DNA of 31,170 nt from a virus. Under the pieces are notes generated by a model. The model made no database searches, was not told the DNA's origin, and saw nothing but the letters and a program-made list of their open reading frames with translations. The translations under genes were made by a program, and so were the position numbers. The DNA is taken from positions 1 to 31,170 of the IMG/VR virus record IMGVR_UViG_3300005043_000009. One strand, 5' to 3'. Positions 19,716-28,357 of this stretch are shown piece by piece. The stretch's first letter is position 1. Every line of letters starts with the position of its first letter.

Positions 19716-19736
19716 ATCAACCGAACTTACATTGTC

Positions 19737-19883
19737 ATGTTAATGCCCACTTACCACGGAAAGCCTGTGGAGATCATAAAGAGCAATAAAGCCGTTTATA
19801 TTTTATTAGACGGCAAGTACTTTTGTGCCAGTAAGCAAAGACATACAGCGAAAATTTATAAGTTTAAACCTAAGGACAGCTGA
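19737..19883 (+). CDS. Small basic protein, 48 residues
   Basis: ATG at 19737 (or 19743). Codes MLMPTYHGKPVEIIKSNKAV and a Lys-rich end KIYKFKPKDS. The RBS is poor, but the codons read as real protein and the stop lies 4 bases before the HNH start. Function unknown. Confidence 0.5.
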   Translation: MLMPTYHGKPVEIIKSNKAVYILLDGKYFCASKQRHTAKIYKFKPKDS

Positions 19884-19887
19884 AATA

Positions 19888-20352
19888 GTGGCCATTATAC
19901 CGGCAATAGAGAGATTTAATTCGAGAGTTGAGAAGATACCGTTCTCTGAATGCCATTGGTGGACAGGATATTTAGGGGCCTCGGGATACGGAAAGATCGT
20001 GGTAAACGGAAAGTACGTTGGCGCTCATAGATTCGCCTATGAGAATTTTGTAGGTCCGATACCAAGCGGGCTATTTGTTTGCCATAAATGCGATGAGCGA
20101 AGTTGCGTTAACCCTAACCACTTGTTTGTAGGCACTCAAAAAGAAAATATCGATGACATGTACAATAAGGGCCGAGACAGAAAAGCAGAAGGTGAGGATC
20201 ACTACAGGTCTAAGCTGACGGAAAAGGATATCGTCCGAATCAGGAGCTTAGACGGACTAGCCAGTCACAGACAAATTGCTAGGCTATTCGGTACAGGTCA
20301 GCAAAATATATCCTGCATCATTAGTAGGAAATATTGGAAGCACGTGGCATGA
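19888..20352 (+). CDS. HNH homing-type endonuclease (GTG start)
   Basis: 154 residues from the GTG at 19888, with AAGGAC 11 bases upstream; a longer in-frame form from 19825 lies within the previous gene. HNH_3-type core: ECHWWTGYLGASGYGKI, AHRFAYE (His47), CHKCDERSCVNPNHLF (ligands Cys65, Cys68, Cys73; His78) and GTQKENIDDM. The last 45 residues contain a helix-turn-helix that is a repeated feature of homing nucleases (RQIARLFGTGQQNISCIIS). It lies between lysis and late genes as a likely insertion. Confidence 0.85.
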   Translation: MAIIPAIERFNSRVEKIPFSECHWWTGYLGASGYGKIVVNGKYVGAHRFAYENFVGPIPSGLFVCHKCDERSCVNPNHLFVGTQKENIDDMYNKGRDRKAEGEDHYRSKLTEKDIVRIRSLDGLASHRQIARLFGTGQQNISCIISRKYWKHVA

Positions 20353-20486
20353 CGCCAAATAAATAACGGTTTACAGTAAAAAAAGAGAGATTAAGACAGC
20401 TATAATTTACCAGTTTCCTCTGCCTCGCTAGGACCACCCTCTCCTCGTCCCGGTCCTAGTGAGGTCCTTAATTACGGAGATAGAAC
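20353..20486 (+). promoter_or_regulatory. Late-operon leader with TATAAT box
   Basis: TATAAT lies at 20401-20406, and TTTACA at 20370-20375 is too far away (25 bases), so activation by a phage factor is possible. The leader contains the hairpin described at 20423-20464 and the RBS ACGGAGATAG before ATG 20487. Confidence 0.4.
20423..20464 (+). terminator. Large leader hairpin before the late genes
   Basis: CCTCGCTAGGACC (20423-20435) pairs with GGTCCTAGTGAGG (20452-20464): 13 pairs with one G-U, a 16-base C/T-rich loop, and a possible extra G-U pair at its foot. No U-run follows. Either a terminator/antiterminator element or a stabilising 5' structure of the late mRNA. Confidence 0.5.
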
Positions 20487-21851
20487 ATGGGCGTAAGTGC
20501 GTCTATAAGACAATCGATAAGGCGGTCAATACGTAGCAGCATTGGCGTCGATACTACGCTACTAGACACAGCGCTAGTAAACCTCACCACCGAAGGCATA
20601 CAAACCACAGGCGGAGCGGTCACTAGCTGGGAGAACTCCGGCACAGGTGGCTCAGCTTACGATTTAGACGTTGTTTTAGGTACTGGCGCTAATCTCAGAG
20701 AGCTACAGGATAAGGCTATTACGTTCTACGGTGCTGATGGCGATAGAGTGACCACGCCAGCTAATGCAGCAGTTGACGCCATTACGAGCGGAGACATGGA
20801 GATAATATGCTACGACCAAACTCTAATAGACTGGACTCCAGCAGCAGACGAGCAGGCTTTTGTATCTCAATGGGACGGAGCCGGAACGGATAGAAAGTTT
20901 ATTTTCAGAAATAAAACTAACGGAAGATTAGAATTGTTTCTTGGTCATAGCGGAGGGCAGTTGATTTTCGGTTTTGATGCCCACGGCTACTTGGACGGAA
21001 GCACTCATAGCTTTAGGGTTGAAATAGAGAATAACGGAGCTTCTGGTTTCGCCTGCGAGGCTTTCGATGTAGATACGGGACTGTCTTTAGGCACCGCGTC
21101 AAACGCTACGGTCGCAAGTCTTAATGTGAGCGCGGCTGATATCGTAGTAGGAGCCTTTGATGATAGTGGAACTGGAGATAACCTAGTAGGGTCATCTGGC
21201 CGAGTAGAGATATACAGCGGGCTAGTTAAGAACGGCGGAACCTTAGCTTTAAACTGCGACGCATCCCAAGCAGGCAATAAAACAGGCGTGGCTAGTGATA
21301 CGTTTATAAGTGGCGGCGTAACCTTCACAATGCACGGAGACACCTTCGCTAATAACACAGGTCACTCGATAGTTAACTCATCAGGCGGTGCAGGTCTCGA
21401 GTCTACAGCAGGGCAGACTATTAATACGCCTATGACTATATTCTTGGTGGCTAAGGCTCATGAGTTAACGGGCACGGCTCAGTTCTTTATGTCTGCGAGG
21501 CTGGCATCTTCGTTATCGCCTCAAATAATAGTGGACGCTGGAGATAACTTTAGATTTGATGCTGGCGCGGGTATCGTGGCAGGTGCGGCTGATTTAGCTT
21601 TACACATACACACGGCAAGTCATAACGGAGACCCTAGCACTAACTACGAGGCGTCTGGCATTGGCTCGGTAACGGGTAACGCAGGATCAGAAGCACTTCA
21701 GTATGGGACCATCTTCGCTAGCCCAGCAGCAGCTAGTACTCTAAACGGCTCAGAGGCTCAGCTAGTGATATTCGACAGGGCTTTAAACGTAAGCGAGAAG
21801 CTCAGAGTACAGAGTGAATTAAACCGAAGATACAAAGGTATCAGTACTTAA
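20487..21851 (+). CDS. LamG/concanavalin-like virion adhesin
   Basis: 454 residues. Two similar-looking beta-rich halves (about 40-245 and 250-450) each resemble a concanavalin A-like (LamG) lectin fold, with phrases such as GTGTDRKFIF, GRLELFLGHSGGQLIF, and DGSTHSFRVEIE. The second half has FLVAKAHELTGTAQFFM and a closing FDRALNVSEKLRVQSELNRR, which is typical of LamG domains in phage proteins. Likely a decoration or adhesion protein on the virion. It is unusual in lying upstream of the terminase genes. RBS GGAGA. Confidence 0.7.
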   Translation: MGVSASIRQSIRRSIRSSIGVDTTLLDTALVNLTTEGIQTTGGAVTSWENSGTGGSAYDLDVVLGTGANLRELQDKAITFYGADGDRVTTPANAAVDAITSGDMEIICYDQTLIDWTPAADEQAFVSQWDGAGTDRKFIFRNKTNGRLELFLGHSGGQLIFGFDAHGYLDGSTHSFRVEIENNGASGFACEAFDVDTGLSLGTASNATVASLNVSAADIVVGAFDDSGTGDNLVGSSGRVEIYSGLVKNGGTLALNCDASQAGNKTGVASDTFISGGVTFTMHGDTFANNTGHSIVNSSGGAGLESTAGQTINTPMTIFLVAKAHELTGTAQFFMSARLASSLSPQIIVDAGDNFRFDAGAGIVAGAADLALHIHTASHNGDPSTNYEASGIGSVTGNAGSEALQYGTIFASPAAASTLNGSEAQLVIFDRALNVSEKLRVQSELNRRYKGIST

Positions 21852-21868
21852 CAAACGGAGACCACAAC

Positions 21869-22162
21869 ATGGCCGAAAGATTAACGACATTAGATACACA
21901 GAACGAAGTGCTTGAAATCGCAGTAACAACTGACGGTACTAGCGCGGTATCAATTAAGTTCGAAGGCACGTTCGACTCAGGTAATATCGAGGTTGGATAT
22001 ACAGATACAAATGCGGGTGGCGGTACATTCTTCGTCGCAGTAGATGGATTATCAAGCGCTGCCGGTGATTTCATCTATACCATCGGCAGAAATCAGCGTG
22101 TATTCGCCAGGGCAACAGGTGCCAGCCCAAGCATCGATGTTAAAACTTCAATCGTAGATTAG
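21869..22162 (+). CDS. Small beta-rich structural protein, 97 residues
   Basis: MAERLTTLDTQNEVLEIAVT then a Gly/Thr-rich beta pattern ending RATGASPSIDVKTSIVD. It resembles small virion decoration-like proteins in composition. RBS ACGGAG. A structural role beside the LamG protein is inferred. Confidence 0.55.
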   Translation: MAERLTTLDTQNEVLEIAVTTDGTSAVSIKFEGTFDSGNIEVGYTDTNAGGGTFFVAVDGLSSAAGDFIYTIGRNQRVFARATGASPSIDVKTSIVD

Positions 22163-22197
22163 AACTAAACACCGGATCAACCTTCGAGGAATCCAGA

Positions 22198-22575
22198 ATG
22201 ACAGGTAAGACCACATACACGCCAGAGAAAGAGCAAGAGGCGAATGCATACGTAGACTCGGGATACATTGAGCTAGAACATGTCATTCCCAGTATCGTGG
22301 GTATGTCTATCGCAATAGAGGTAAACAAATCAACGCTTTACAAATGGGCTGAAGATGGTCACGGCACAATGTCCCACACGTTAGCCAGGTGCCAGGACGC
22401 TCAGCACGTAAGATTGCTCGCCAAAGGGCTTACAAACGACTTTAACGCGACTATCGTTAAGCTGGCATTAGCTAACCATGGGTACAGCGATAAGCAGACT
22501 ACAGAGATCTCAGGGCCTAATGGAGGGCCTGTATCAATATTCGAGTTTGTGCCGGTTGGCAATGAAGAAGATTAG
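22198..22575 (+). CDS. terS: Terminase small subunit
   Basis: 125 residues. Similar to P22 gp3-like and related DNA-packaging proteins: MSIAIEVNKSTLYKWAEDGH is a helix-turn-helix and the C-terminal half has LANHGYSDKQTTEIS, a phrase typical of TerS proteins. It recognises the packaging site and regulates TerL. Shorter than P22 gp3 (162). RBS GAGGAAT. It overlaps TerL by 14 bases. Confidence 0.85.
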   Translation: MTGKTTYTPEKEQEANAYVDSGYIELEHVIPSIVGMSIAIEVNKSTLYKWAEDGHGTMSHTLARCQDAQHVRLLAKGLTNDFNATIVKLALANHGYSDKQTTEISGPNGGPVSIFEFVPVGNEED

Positions 22576-24070
22576 AATAGAGTACGTCAAAAACCTACAC
22601 CCTATATTCACCAAGCCGAAGCGCATAAAAATCATCGTCGGCGGGCGCGGATCAACTAAGTCTACCGGCATTGCTGGTTATGTTGCGGCTAAGATGACAG
22701 CGGGGGAGCTTTGGTGTTGTGCTAGAGAGAATCAGAACTCCATTGAAGAATCAGTTCATCGAACGTTACTAGATGAGATCACACGTTTAGATATGACTGG
22801 GTTCGAGGAGACTAAAACCTCAATCACTCACGTCTCAGGTGGTCGCGCATTCTATCGAGGCCTAGCAAGAAACATTACATCGCTTAAATCTACCCTCTCG
22901 GGTGTTCATGGCCTATGGATTGAGGAAGGGGAGGATATGTCAGCTAATACTCTGCGCATCCTAACCGCTTCAGTCCGGCTTAACGCGCTGGACTCTCAAC
23001 GTTTGATAGCTGGCGAAGACGTGAAGATGCCGGAGATCATAATCACGATGAATAGAGGCGCCAGAACCGGCGCAGTTGCTCAGAAGTGGCTAGTACGGGC
23101 AGAGCATGAATTACAGAGATGCGGATACTACGAGGACGATCTAATAATGGTGGTCCAGATGAACTACACGGACATGCCTAATAGCTGGTTCATTGCCTCC
23201 GGTCTTGAGGATGAGCGATTAGACGACGAGGCTAGGATGTCCAAGGCTGGATATGATCACAAGTGGCTAGGGCATTACCTGGATGAGGTTGATAACTCAG
23301 TGATTAAACCTGAATGGTTCGACGCTGCTATTGATGCGCATAAGATTGAGCATCTGGTAGAAGTGTTTAAACCAAAGGGCGCAAAGATTGCTTCGCATGA
23401 CCCGTCTGATACGGGAGCCGACGCCAAAGGATACAGTCTTAGGCACGGCTCAATCATTCGCAAGGTGTTATGTAAGGATGACGGCGAGATAGACGAGGGC
23501 TGTGATTGGGCAACTGATTTAGCTATTGCTGACGGTGCCGACTGGTTTGTATGGGATGGTGACGGTATGGGCGCAGGGCTCAAGCGGCAGATATCCGACA
23601 ACCTATCAGGCAAGAAGATGCAATATCACATGTTCAGGGGCTCGCTATCAGGATCAGGACAAGATCATGCCGATGATATCTATATGTCACTGGACGACAC
23701 CAAGGACTCGCAGCCTAGAACGTATTCAGAGACGTTCACTAATAACCGCTCCCAGTACACCGTCTCCCTCGCCGACCGGTATTACAATACTTATAAGTGC
23801 GTGGTCAGAGGTGAGTACATCGACCCAGACCTAATGATAAGTCTTGATTCGAAAGGTATAACGGAGATGGAGCGATTCAGATCAGAGACATGCAGGATAC
23901 CCAGAAAGCAGAACGGCACAGGATTGATTCAGATAATGAGCAAGCAGGAAATGAAGAAGCTAGGCATCGAATCACCGAATATGTTCGACAGTGTTATGAT
24001 GGGGCAATTTAGACCGCCGGTTAAAGTGACCTGGGGCAAACTTAACTATGGAAAAATGAGCATAGCATAA
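22562..24070 (+). CDS. terL: Terminase large subunit (ATPase and nuclease)
   Basis: 502 residues from ATG 22562, which overlaps the end of TerS; a longer form from 22478 lies inside TerS without need. Walker A GGRGSTKS (27-34), Walker B GLWIEEGED (117-125) with the catalytic Glu, C-motif region around 160-170 (ITMNRGAR). The nuclease half has HDPSDTG (Asp280, Asp284) and WDGDGMG (331-337), acidic residues of the RNase H-like fold. Length equals P22 gp2 (499). Packages DNA by ATP hydrolysis into the prohead through the portal. Very confident. Confidence 0.96.
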   Translation: MKKIRIEYVKNLHPIFTKPKRIKIIVGGRGSTKSTGIAGYVAAKMTAGELWCCARENQNSIEESVHRTLLDEITRLDMTGFEETKTSITHVSGGRAFYRGLARNITSLKSTLSGVHGLWIEEGEDMSANTLRILTASVRLNALDSQRLIAGEDVKMPEIIITMNRGARTGAVAQKWLVRAEHELQRCGYYEDDLIMVVQMNYTDMPNSWFIASGLEDERLDDEARMSKAGYDHKWLGHYLDEVDNSVIKPEWFDAAIDAHKIEHLVEVFKPKGAKIASHDPSDTGADAKGYSLRHGSIIRKVLCKDDGEIDEGCDWATDLAIADGADWFVWDGDGMGAGLKRQISDNLSGKKMQYHMFRGSLSGSGQDHADDIYMSLDDTKDSQPRTYSETFTNNRSQYTVSLADRYYNTYKCVVRGEYIDPDLMISLDSKGITEMERFRSETCRIPRKQNGTGLIQIMSKQEMKKLGIESPNMFDSVMMGQFRPPVKVTWGKLNYGKMSIA

Positions 24071-26109
24071 TGGCAGATATGGCGGATTTTGAATTACTCG
24101 CGTTAATTGAGGAGGCTGTATCAGACTCCATTCAGTTTAACGGCGTGTTCATGAAGGACAATGAGCGGTTGCTTAAGCGGTATCTGGGTGAACCATACGG
24201 TGACGAGGTCGAAGGCAGATCGCAGGTCGTATCAACTGATATAGCTGATGTGGTTGAGGCTGACATGCCTAGTCTGGCTCGAGTCTTCTTGGGTTCGGGC
24301 GATGTTGTTACGTTCAAGCCTAACACTGGCGCTGAAGATGACATTCAAGAGGCCGAGGATAAGACCAAGTATGTTAATTGGCTGGTCAGGAATCAGCCGG
24401 ACTCATTCGCTACATTGCATGGATGGCTTAAAGATGCCGAGATCCAGAAGATGGGCGTGGTTAAGTACTTCATTGAAGACACACGCGAGACTGAAGAGGT
24501 AGCATTTACCGGCGTTGATGGACTGGAACTACAGGAGATCATGGATTCACTGCGTGGTGAGGACGTGGCCAAGGTAGAGATTGTCGGGCAGGATGAGAAT
24601 GACGGTCAATTTGATGTCACGTTTAGGGTCACTAGAGGCAAGCAGCGAGTAGTAATTGACAACGTACCTACTGAATCATTCCTTATCACCTCGGGCGCCA
24701 GAAGCCTGGAGGATGCTGATATGGTCGGCGATAGGATGCTGAAGACTCGAGGTGATCTAGTTGCAGAGGGATTCGATGAGGACGTTATACGAAAACTGCC
24801 ATCGTTTCAGATATCGTCTAGTCGCGGCGCTAGTGATGGCTCGACAATGGAGCAGATCAGAAATAAGGACCAAGGCGGGACATCGGTAGATAAAACCATC
24901 AGTGAATGGGCGTCGGAAACGGTCGAGATTATCGATATGTCTATTCGCGTAGACTTTGACCAGGATGGCATCGCCGAAAGACGCCACATCATTAAGTCGG
25001 GTCAGGTCGTATTAGTTAACGAGCAATTCAATCACATACCATACGCTATGATTTCAGCTATGCTTATGCCTCACAAGGCTATAGGCAGGTCTAGAGCAGA
25101 GATCACAGAGTCTAATCAGCGCGTTAAGACGGTGCTACTAAGGCAGACGCTAGATAACATCTACTTCGTGAACAACCAGCGTAACGTGGTCGGTGAAGCC
25201 GTTAACCTAGATGACATGCTTACCGTAAGACCTAATGGCATTGTAAGAACCTCCGGATCAGTATCGGAAGCAGTCTTCCCGTTGGTTACTCAGTACATCG
25301 GCGACAAATCATTGCAGATCATTCAGTATATGGATTTTGCGCGGGCTCAATCTACAGGCACGCTGATGGCTTCTCAGGGGCTTGATTCAGACGCGCTTAA
25401 TAGTGAGACGGCCACCAGATTCCAAGGCATACAGGACGAGGGCTCAGCTAAGATTGAGCTAGTGGCCAGGGTTTACGCTGAAACAGGATTTAGAAAGCTA
25501 TACGAGGGCATTGCTTGGCTGGTGTCTCAGTTCCAAGATACAGAGTCGGAGATCATGGTCTTGGGGAAACCTCTGACTGTTGATCCGTCTAAGTGGAAGT
25601 TCGATCATCACGTAGCGTCTAGCGTAGGTCTTGGCGCCGGGGACAATGACAAGCTAATTAGCTCGCTCGAGAGTATCTATCAGGTACAAATGAGCCTCAA
25701 GATGCAAGGTTCGTCACTGGTCGATGAGAAGAAGATATTCAATACGCTTGAAAGGCTGACAAAAGGCATTGGCTTACCTCAAGTAGATGAGTTCTTTAAC
25801 GACCCCGAGCAGCCTGACGAGGTCATTCTAGCCAACAATGAGAAGCTAATCGCTACGGTCCAGCAGCTACAACAGCAGGTCGAGTTATTGCAGAATCCAT
25901 TGGCAGAGGCGGAGACCATACGCGCACAAGAGAAGGCGGCCAGCTCCAAAGCAAAGAACCAGCTAGAGCTAGTCAAGGCGCAGGATAAGCGGGCGCAGTT
26001 TGATATCTCTGAGCGTAATGACATGAAGCAACATAACGATGATATAGCAGTTCAATTAACTAAACTTGAAGTCGATTCAGGTACAGATGTACCAGGGAGC
26101 ATAGTTTGA
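24070..26109 (+). CDS. Portal protein
   Basis: 679 residues, the usual size of portals of P22-like podoviruses (725 in P22). Early motif LKRYLGEPYGDEVEGRSQVV, then a long mixed body and an N-terminal clip/wing order. The last 100 residues are a Gln/Glu/Lys coiled coil (ANNEKLIATVQQLQQQVELL), as in portals with a barrel. Forms the dodecameric gate for DNA at the unique vertex. ATG overlaps the TerL stop (TAATG). Confidence 0.88.
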   Translation: MADMADFELLALIEEAVSDSIQFNGVFMKDNERLLKRYLGEPYGDEVEGRSQVVSTDIADVVEADMPSLARVFLGSGDVVTFKPNTGAEDDIQEAEDKTKYVNWLVRNQPDSFATLHGWLKDAEIQKMGVVKYFIEDTRETEEVAFTGVDGLELQEIMDSLRGEDVAKVEIVGQDENDGQFDVTFRVTRGKQRVVIDNVPTESFLITSGARSLEDADMVGDRMLKTRGDLVAEGFDEDVIRKLPSFQISSSRGASDGSTMEQIRNKDQGGTSVDKTISEWASETVEIIDMSIRVDFDQDGIAERRHIIKSGQVVLVNEQFNHIPYAMISAMLMPHKAIGRSRAEITESNQRVKTVLLRQTLDNIYFVNNQRNVVGEAVNLDDMLTVRPNGIVRTSGSVSEAVFPLVTQYIGDKSLQIIQYMDFARAQSTGTLMASQGLDSDALNSETATRFQGIQDEGSAKIELVARVYAETGFRKLYEGIAWLVSQFQDTESEIMVLGKPLTVDPSKWKFDHHVASSVGLGAGDNDKLISSLESIYQVQMSLKMQGSSLVDEKKIFNTLERLTKGIGLPQVDEFFNDPEQPDEVILANNEKLIATVQQLQQQVELLQNPLAEAETIRAQEKAASSKAKNQLELVKAQDKRAQFDISERNDMKQHNDDIAVQLTKLEVDSGTDVPGSIV

Positions 26110-26366
26110 CACCGGAAGAGGAGGTAATTAGAGGTAATGAAGCGGCTATCGTCATCAATAATCCCGTTTATAAAGAGGCTATCATGGCATTGCGCGGGCA
26201 GATGATGGAGGAGTTCTCAAAGACTACCTACGAGCAATCCAATGCGCGCGATGAGATATGGAGAACCATGAAGGTTCTAGACGCCATCGAATCCAAGCTT
26301 AAGTACGTGATGACTACCGGGCGGATAGCTCAAAATCCCGACATGCAAACCAGCGCGCCTCGTTGA
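26106..26366 (+). CDS. Small helical protein behind the portal, 86 residues (TTG start)
   Basis: TTG 26106 overlaps the portal stop (TTGA). Helical and charged; begins MTPEEEVIRGNEAAIVINNP and includes the pattern YKEAIMALRGQMMEEFSKT. Likely a small virion or assembly accessory protein by position. Similar small proteins follow the portal in many related phages. Confidence 0.65.
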   Translation: MTPEEEVIRGNEAAIVINNPVYKEAIMALRGQMMEEFSKTTYEQSNARDEIWRTMKVLDAIESKLKYVMTTGRIAQNPDMQTSAPR

Positions 26367-26396
26367 TTGGTCAATCTAACCAATTTTTAGTATAAT
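26366..26396 (+). promoter_or_regulatory. Candidate capsid promoter overlapping a hairpin
   Basis: TTGGTC (26367-26372), 18 bases, TATAAT (26391-26396). The same bases form a hairpin, ATTGGT (26366-26371) with ACCAAT (26379-26384), followed by TTTT, i.e. a terminator-like element with a weak A/T-rich stem. Confidence 0.5.
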
Positions 26397-26432
26397 TAAT
26401 TAACTGAGATCAACCCTTATAGGAATCTTACA

Positions 26433-27374
26433 TTGTCAAACGAAATTCTAGCAGCAGTAGAGAAGCTAAAGGCCAGCCGGACAGAGGAATCCACAACGGA
26501 TCAAACGGAAGTCGGGGCGGTTGATGTGTCGGAAGACACGCCAGAGTTAGAGGCTGAAGAGGTAGCACTCGAGGTCGAAGAGTCTGAAGAGTTGAGCGAG
26601 GAAGTAAGCGACGTTCAAGTTAGCGAAAGTGGCGAAGACCAGGATACTCTGATCTATGAGATCAATGGTAAGGAGTACACCCAGGAACAACTCACCGAAG
26701 CGCTTGAAGGGAATATGCGCCTTTCTGACTACACGCGAAAGACCCAAGAAGTAGCAGAGAATAGAAAATCAGTCGCAGCCAAAGCGGAAAAGCAGGATCA
26801 GTTACTTGATACGCTTCAATCCCACATAGATTTATTGGCAGACATGACTGATGCAGAGTTCAAAGATATCGACTGGGACGAACTGCGTGATGATAACGCA
26901 TCGGAATACCTTAAACTTAAAGAGAAGAAAGAGAGCAAGCAGGGCAAGCTAGACAAAGCTAAATCGGATAGACAGCAGATGCTAGACGATAAACGCAAAG
27001 ACCTAGCGGGCGCAGAATCAGCTAAGTTGTTTGATGCTATGGGGTGGAACGACAACCCTACTAGACAGCAAGAAGATTTAGACCAGATACAGGCTTATCT
27101 CAAGCAGGCAGGATGGACGAACGAAGAGTTCAGCGACATCATTAATCACAAGCACATGCTTACGATTCTTGACGCAGCTAAGTACCACGAACTTAAGTCT
27201 AAAGCGCCAGCAACTACTAAGAAGGTTAAAAGGGCTCCTGTTGTTGTCAAAGGAAAGAAAGCAAGCACAACCACAATTGGCAGGCAGATCCAAGAGGCAC
27301 AAGCCAGGGCTAAAAGCTCAGGAAGTCTTAAGGACGCGCAGGCACTTATGAAACTCAAACGACAGAACAGGTGA
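26433..27374 (+). CDS. Capsid scaffolding protein (TTG start)
   Basis: 313 residues. Acidic first 80 residues (EAEEVALEVEESEELSEEVS), central coiled coil (about 90-185) and a basic C-terminal part from about 265 (KKVKRAPVVVKGKKAST), the typical layout of phage scaffolding proteins, in which the basic end contacts the capsid. Lies directly before the major capsid gene. TTG start with AGGAA upstream. Assignment by composition and place, not by a motif. Confidence 0.75.
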   Translation: MSNEILAAVEKLKASRTEESTTDQTEVGAVDVSEDTPELEAEEVALEVEESEELSEEVSDVQVSESGEDQDTLIYEINGKEYTQEQLTEALEGNMRLSDYTRKTQEVAENRKSVAAKAEKQDQLLDTLQSHIDLLADMTDAEFKDIDWDELRDDNASEYLKLKEKKESKQGKLDKAKSDRQQMLDDKRKDLAGAESAKLFDAMGWNDNPTRQQEDLDQIQAYLKQAGWTNEEFSDIINHKHMLTILDAAKYHELKSKAPATTKKVKRAPVVVKGKKASTTTIGRQIQEAQARAKSSGSLKDAQALMKLKRQNR

Positions 27375-27378
27375 TTTT

Positions 27379-28323
27379 ATGACTCAGCCAGCAGATACAT
27401 TTTCGACTTATGACGCGATTGGCAACCGCGAAGACTTGAGCAATATCATTTATGATATCTCTCCCACTGAAACCCCATTCATGAGCGGCATCGCGCGAAC
27501 GCCAGCGACGGCCACTTTGCACGAATGGCAGACAGATACACTAACAGCCGCAAGCGCTACTAACGCAGTGATCGAAGGCGACGACGCCACTACTACAGCA
27601 TCAAGTCCTTCTGTACGTCTCGGCAATAGAACGCAGATCAGTGATAAGGTGCCTCGCGTTACCGGTACTCAGCGTGTGGTTGATTCCGCAGGACGTGGCG
27701 ATGAGTTCGATTATCAGATTCTAAAGTCTGGTAAAGAACTGAAGCGCGACATGGAAAGTTCATTGCTCGCTAATAACGCAGCGGTAACTGGTAATGACTC
27801 AACAGCACGAGAGTTAGCCGGTATCGAAGCTTGGATTGCAACCAATGACGACTTTGGCGCCGGTGGTGCTAGTCCGTCTGGTACTGGCGCGAACGCTAGA
27901 ACAGACGGGACTCAGCGAGCATTCCTAGAATCTGACCTTAAGTCCGTGTTAGCTAGTTGTTTCGACGCTGGCGGCAATCCTAATATGGTGATGGTTGGTT
28001 CGTTCAACAAGCAGGCTATGAGTGCATTCAGCGGTAACGCAACACGTAACACTGACTCCCGTGATCAAACCTTGATGACGGCTATCAAGATCTATGTATC
28101 TGACTTCGGTGAGCTACAGGTTATGACTAACCGTTTTCAGCGTTCACGTTCGGCATTAGTGCTTGATATGGATATGTGGGCAATGGCTACTCTGCGCGAG
28201 TTTGAGCAGACCCCACTAGCCAAGACCGGCGACTCTGACCGAGTACAGCTAATATCGGAATACACCCTAGAAGCTCGTAATGAAGCGGCTAGCGGCGGCG
28301 TTTTCGACCTAACCACAGCTTAA
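27379..28323 (+). CDS. Major capsid protein (SU10/DUF5309 type)
   Basis: 314 residues. The opening (STYDAIGNREDLSNIIYDIS then PTETPFMSGI) followed by RTPATATLHEWQTD, RLGNRTQISDKVPRVTGTQ and the ending of the family are those of SU10-type major capsid proteins (Pfam DUF5309/SU10_MCP, HK97 fold). Forms the icosahedral or elongated shell. CGT/CGC Arg codons are commoner here than in the early genes, consistent with high expression. RBS AGGTGA. Confidence 0.9.
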   Translation: MTQPADTFSTYDAIGNREDLSNIIYDISPTETPFMSGIARTPATATLHEWQTDTLTAASATNAVIEGDDATTTASSPSVRLGNRTQISDKVPRVTGTQRVVDSAGRGDEFDYQILKSGKELKRDMESSLLANNAAVTGNDSTARELAGIEAWIATNDDFGAGGASPSGTGANARTDGTQRAFLESDLKSVLASCFDAGGNPNMVMVGSFNKQAMSAFSGNATRNTDSRDQTLMTAIKIYVSDFGELQVMTNRFQRSRSALVLDMDMWAMATLREFEQTPLAKTGDSDRVQLISEYTLEARNEAASGGVFDLTTA

Positions 28324-28330
28324 TATTAAC

Positions 28331-28344
28331 GGGGCTTCGGCCCC
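28331..28344 (+). promoter_or_regulatory. Stable UUCG tetraloop hairpin after the capsid gene
   Basis: GGGGC-TTCG-GCCCC, a 5-bp stem closed by the extra-stable C(UUCG)G loop, lies 7 bases after the capsid stop. No U-run follows. Probably protects the 3' end of the capsid message or sets its level relative to downstream genes. Confidence 0.65.
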
Positions 28345-28357
28345 ACATGGAGACTCT

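Noticed and set aside
21005-21358. Leftward ORF within the LamG-like gene
   Set aside because: Shadow of a beta-rich gene, no leader or partner genes.
28331-28344. Rho-independent terminator after the capsid gene
   Set aside because: The hairpin is strong but no U-run follows and the downstream head genes have no obvious promoter of their own.
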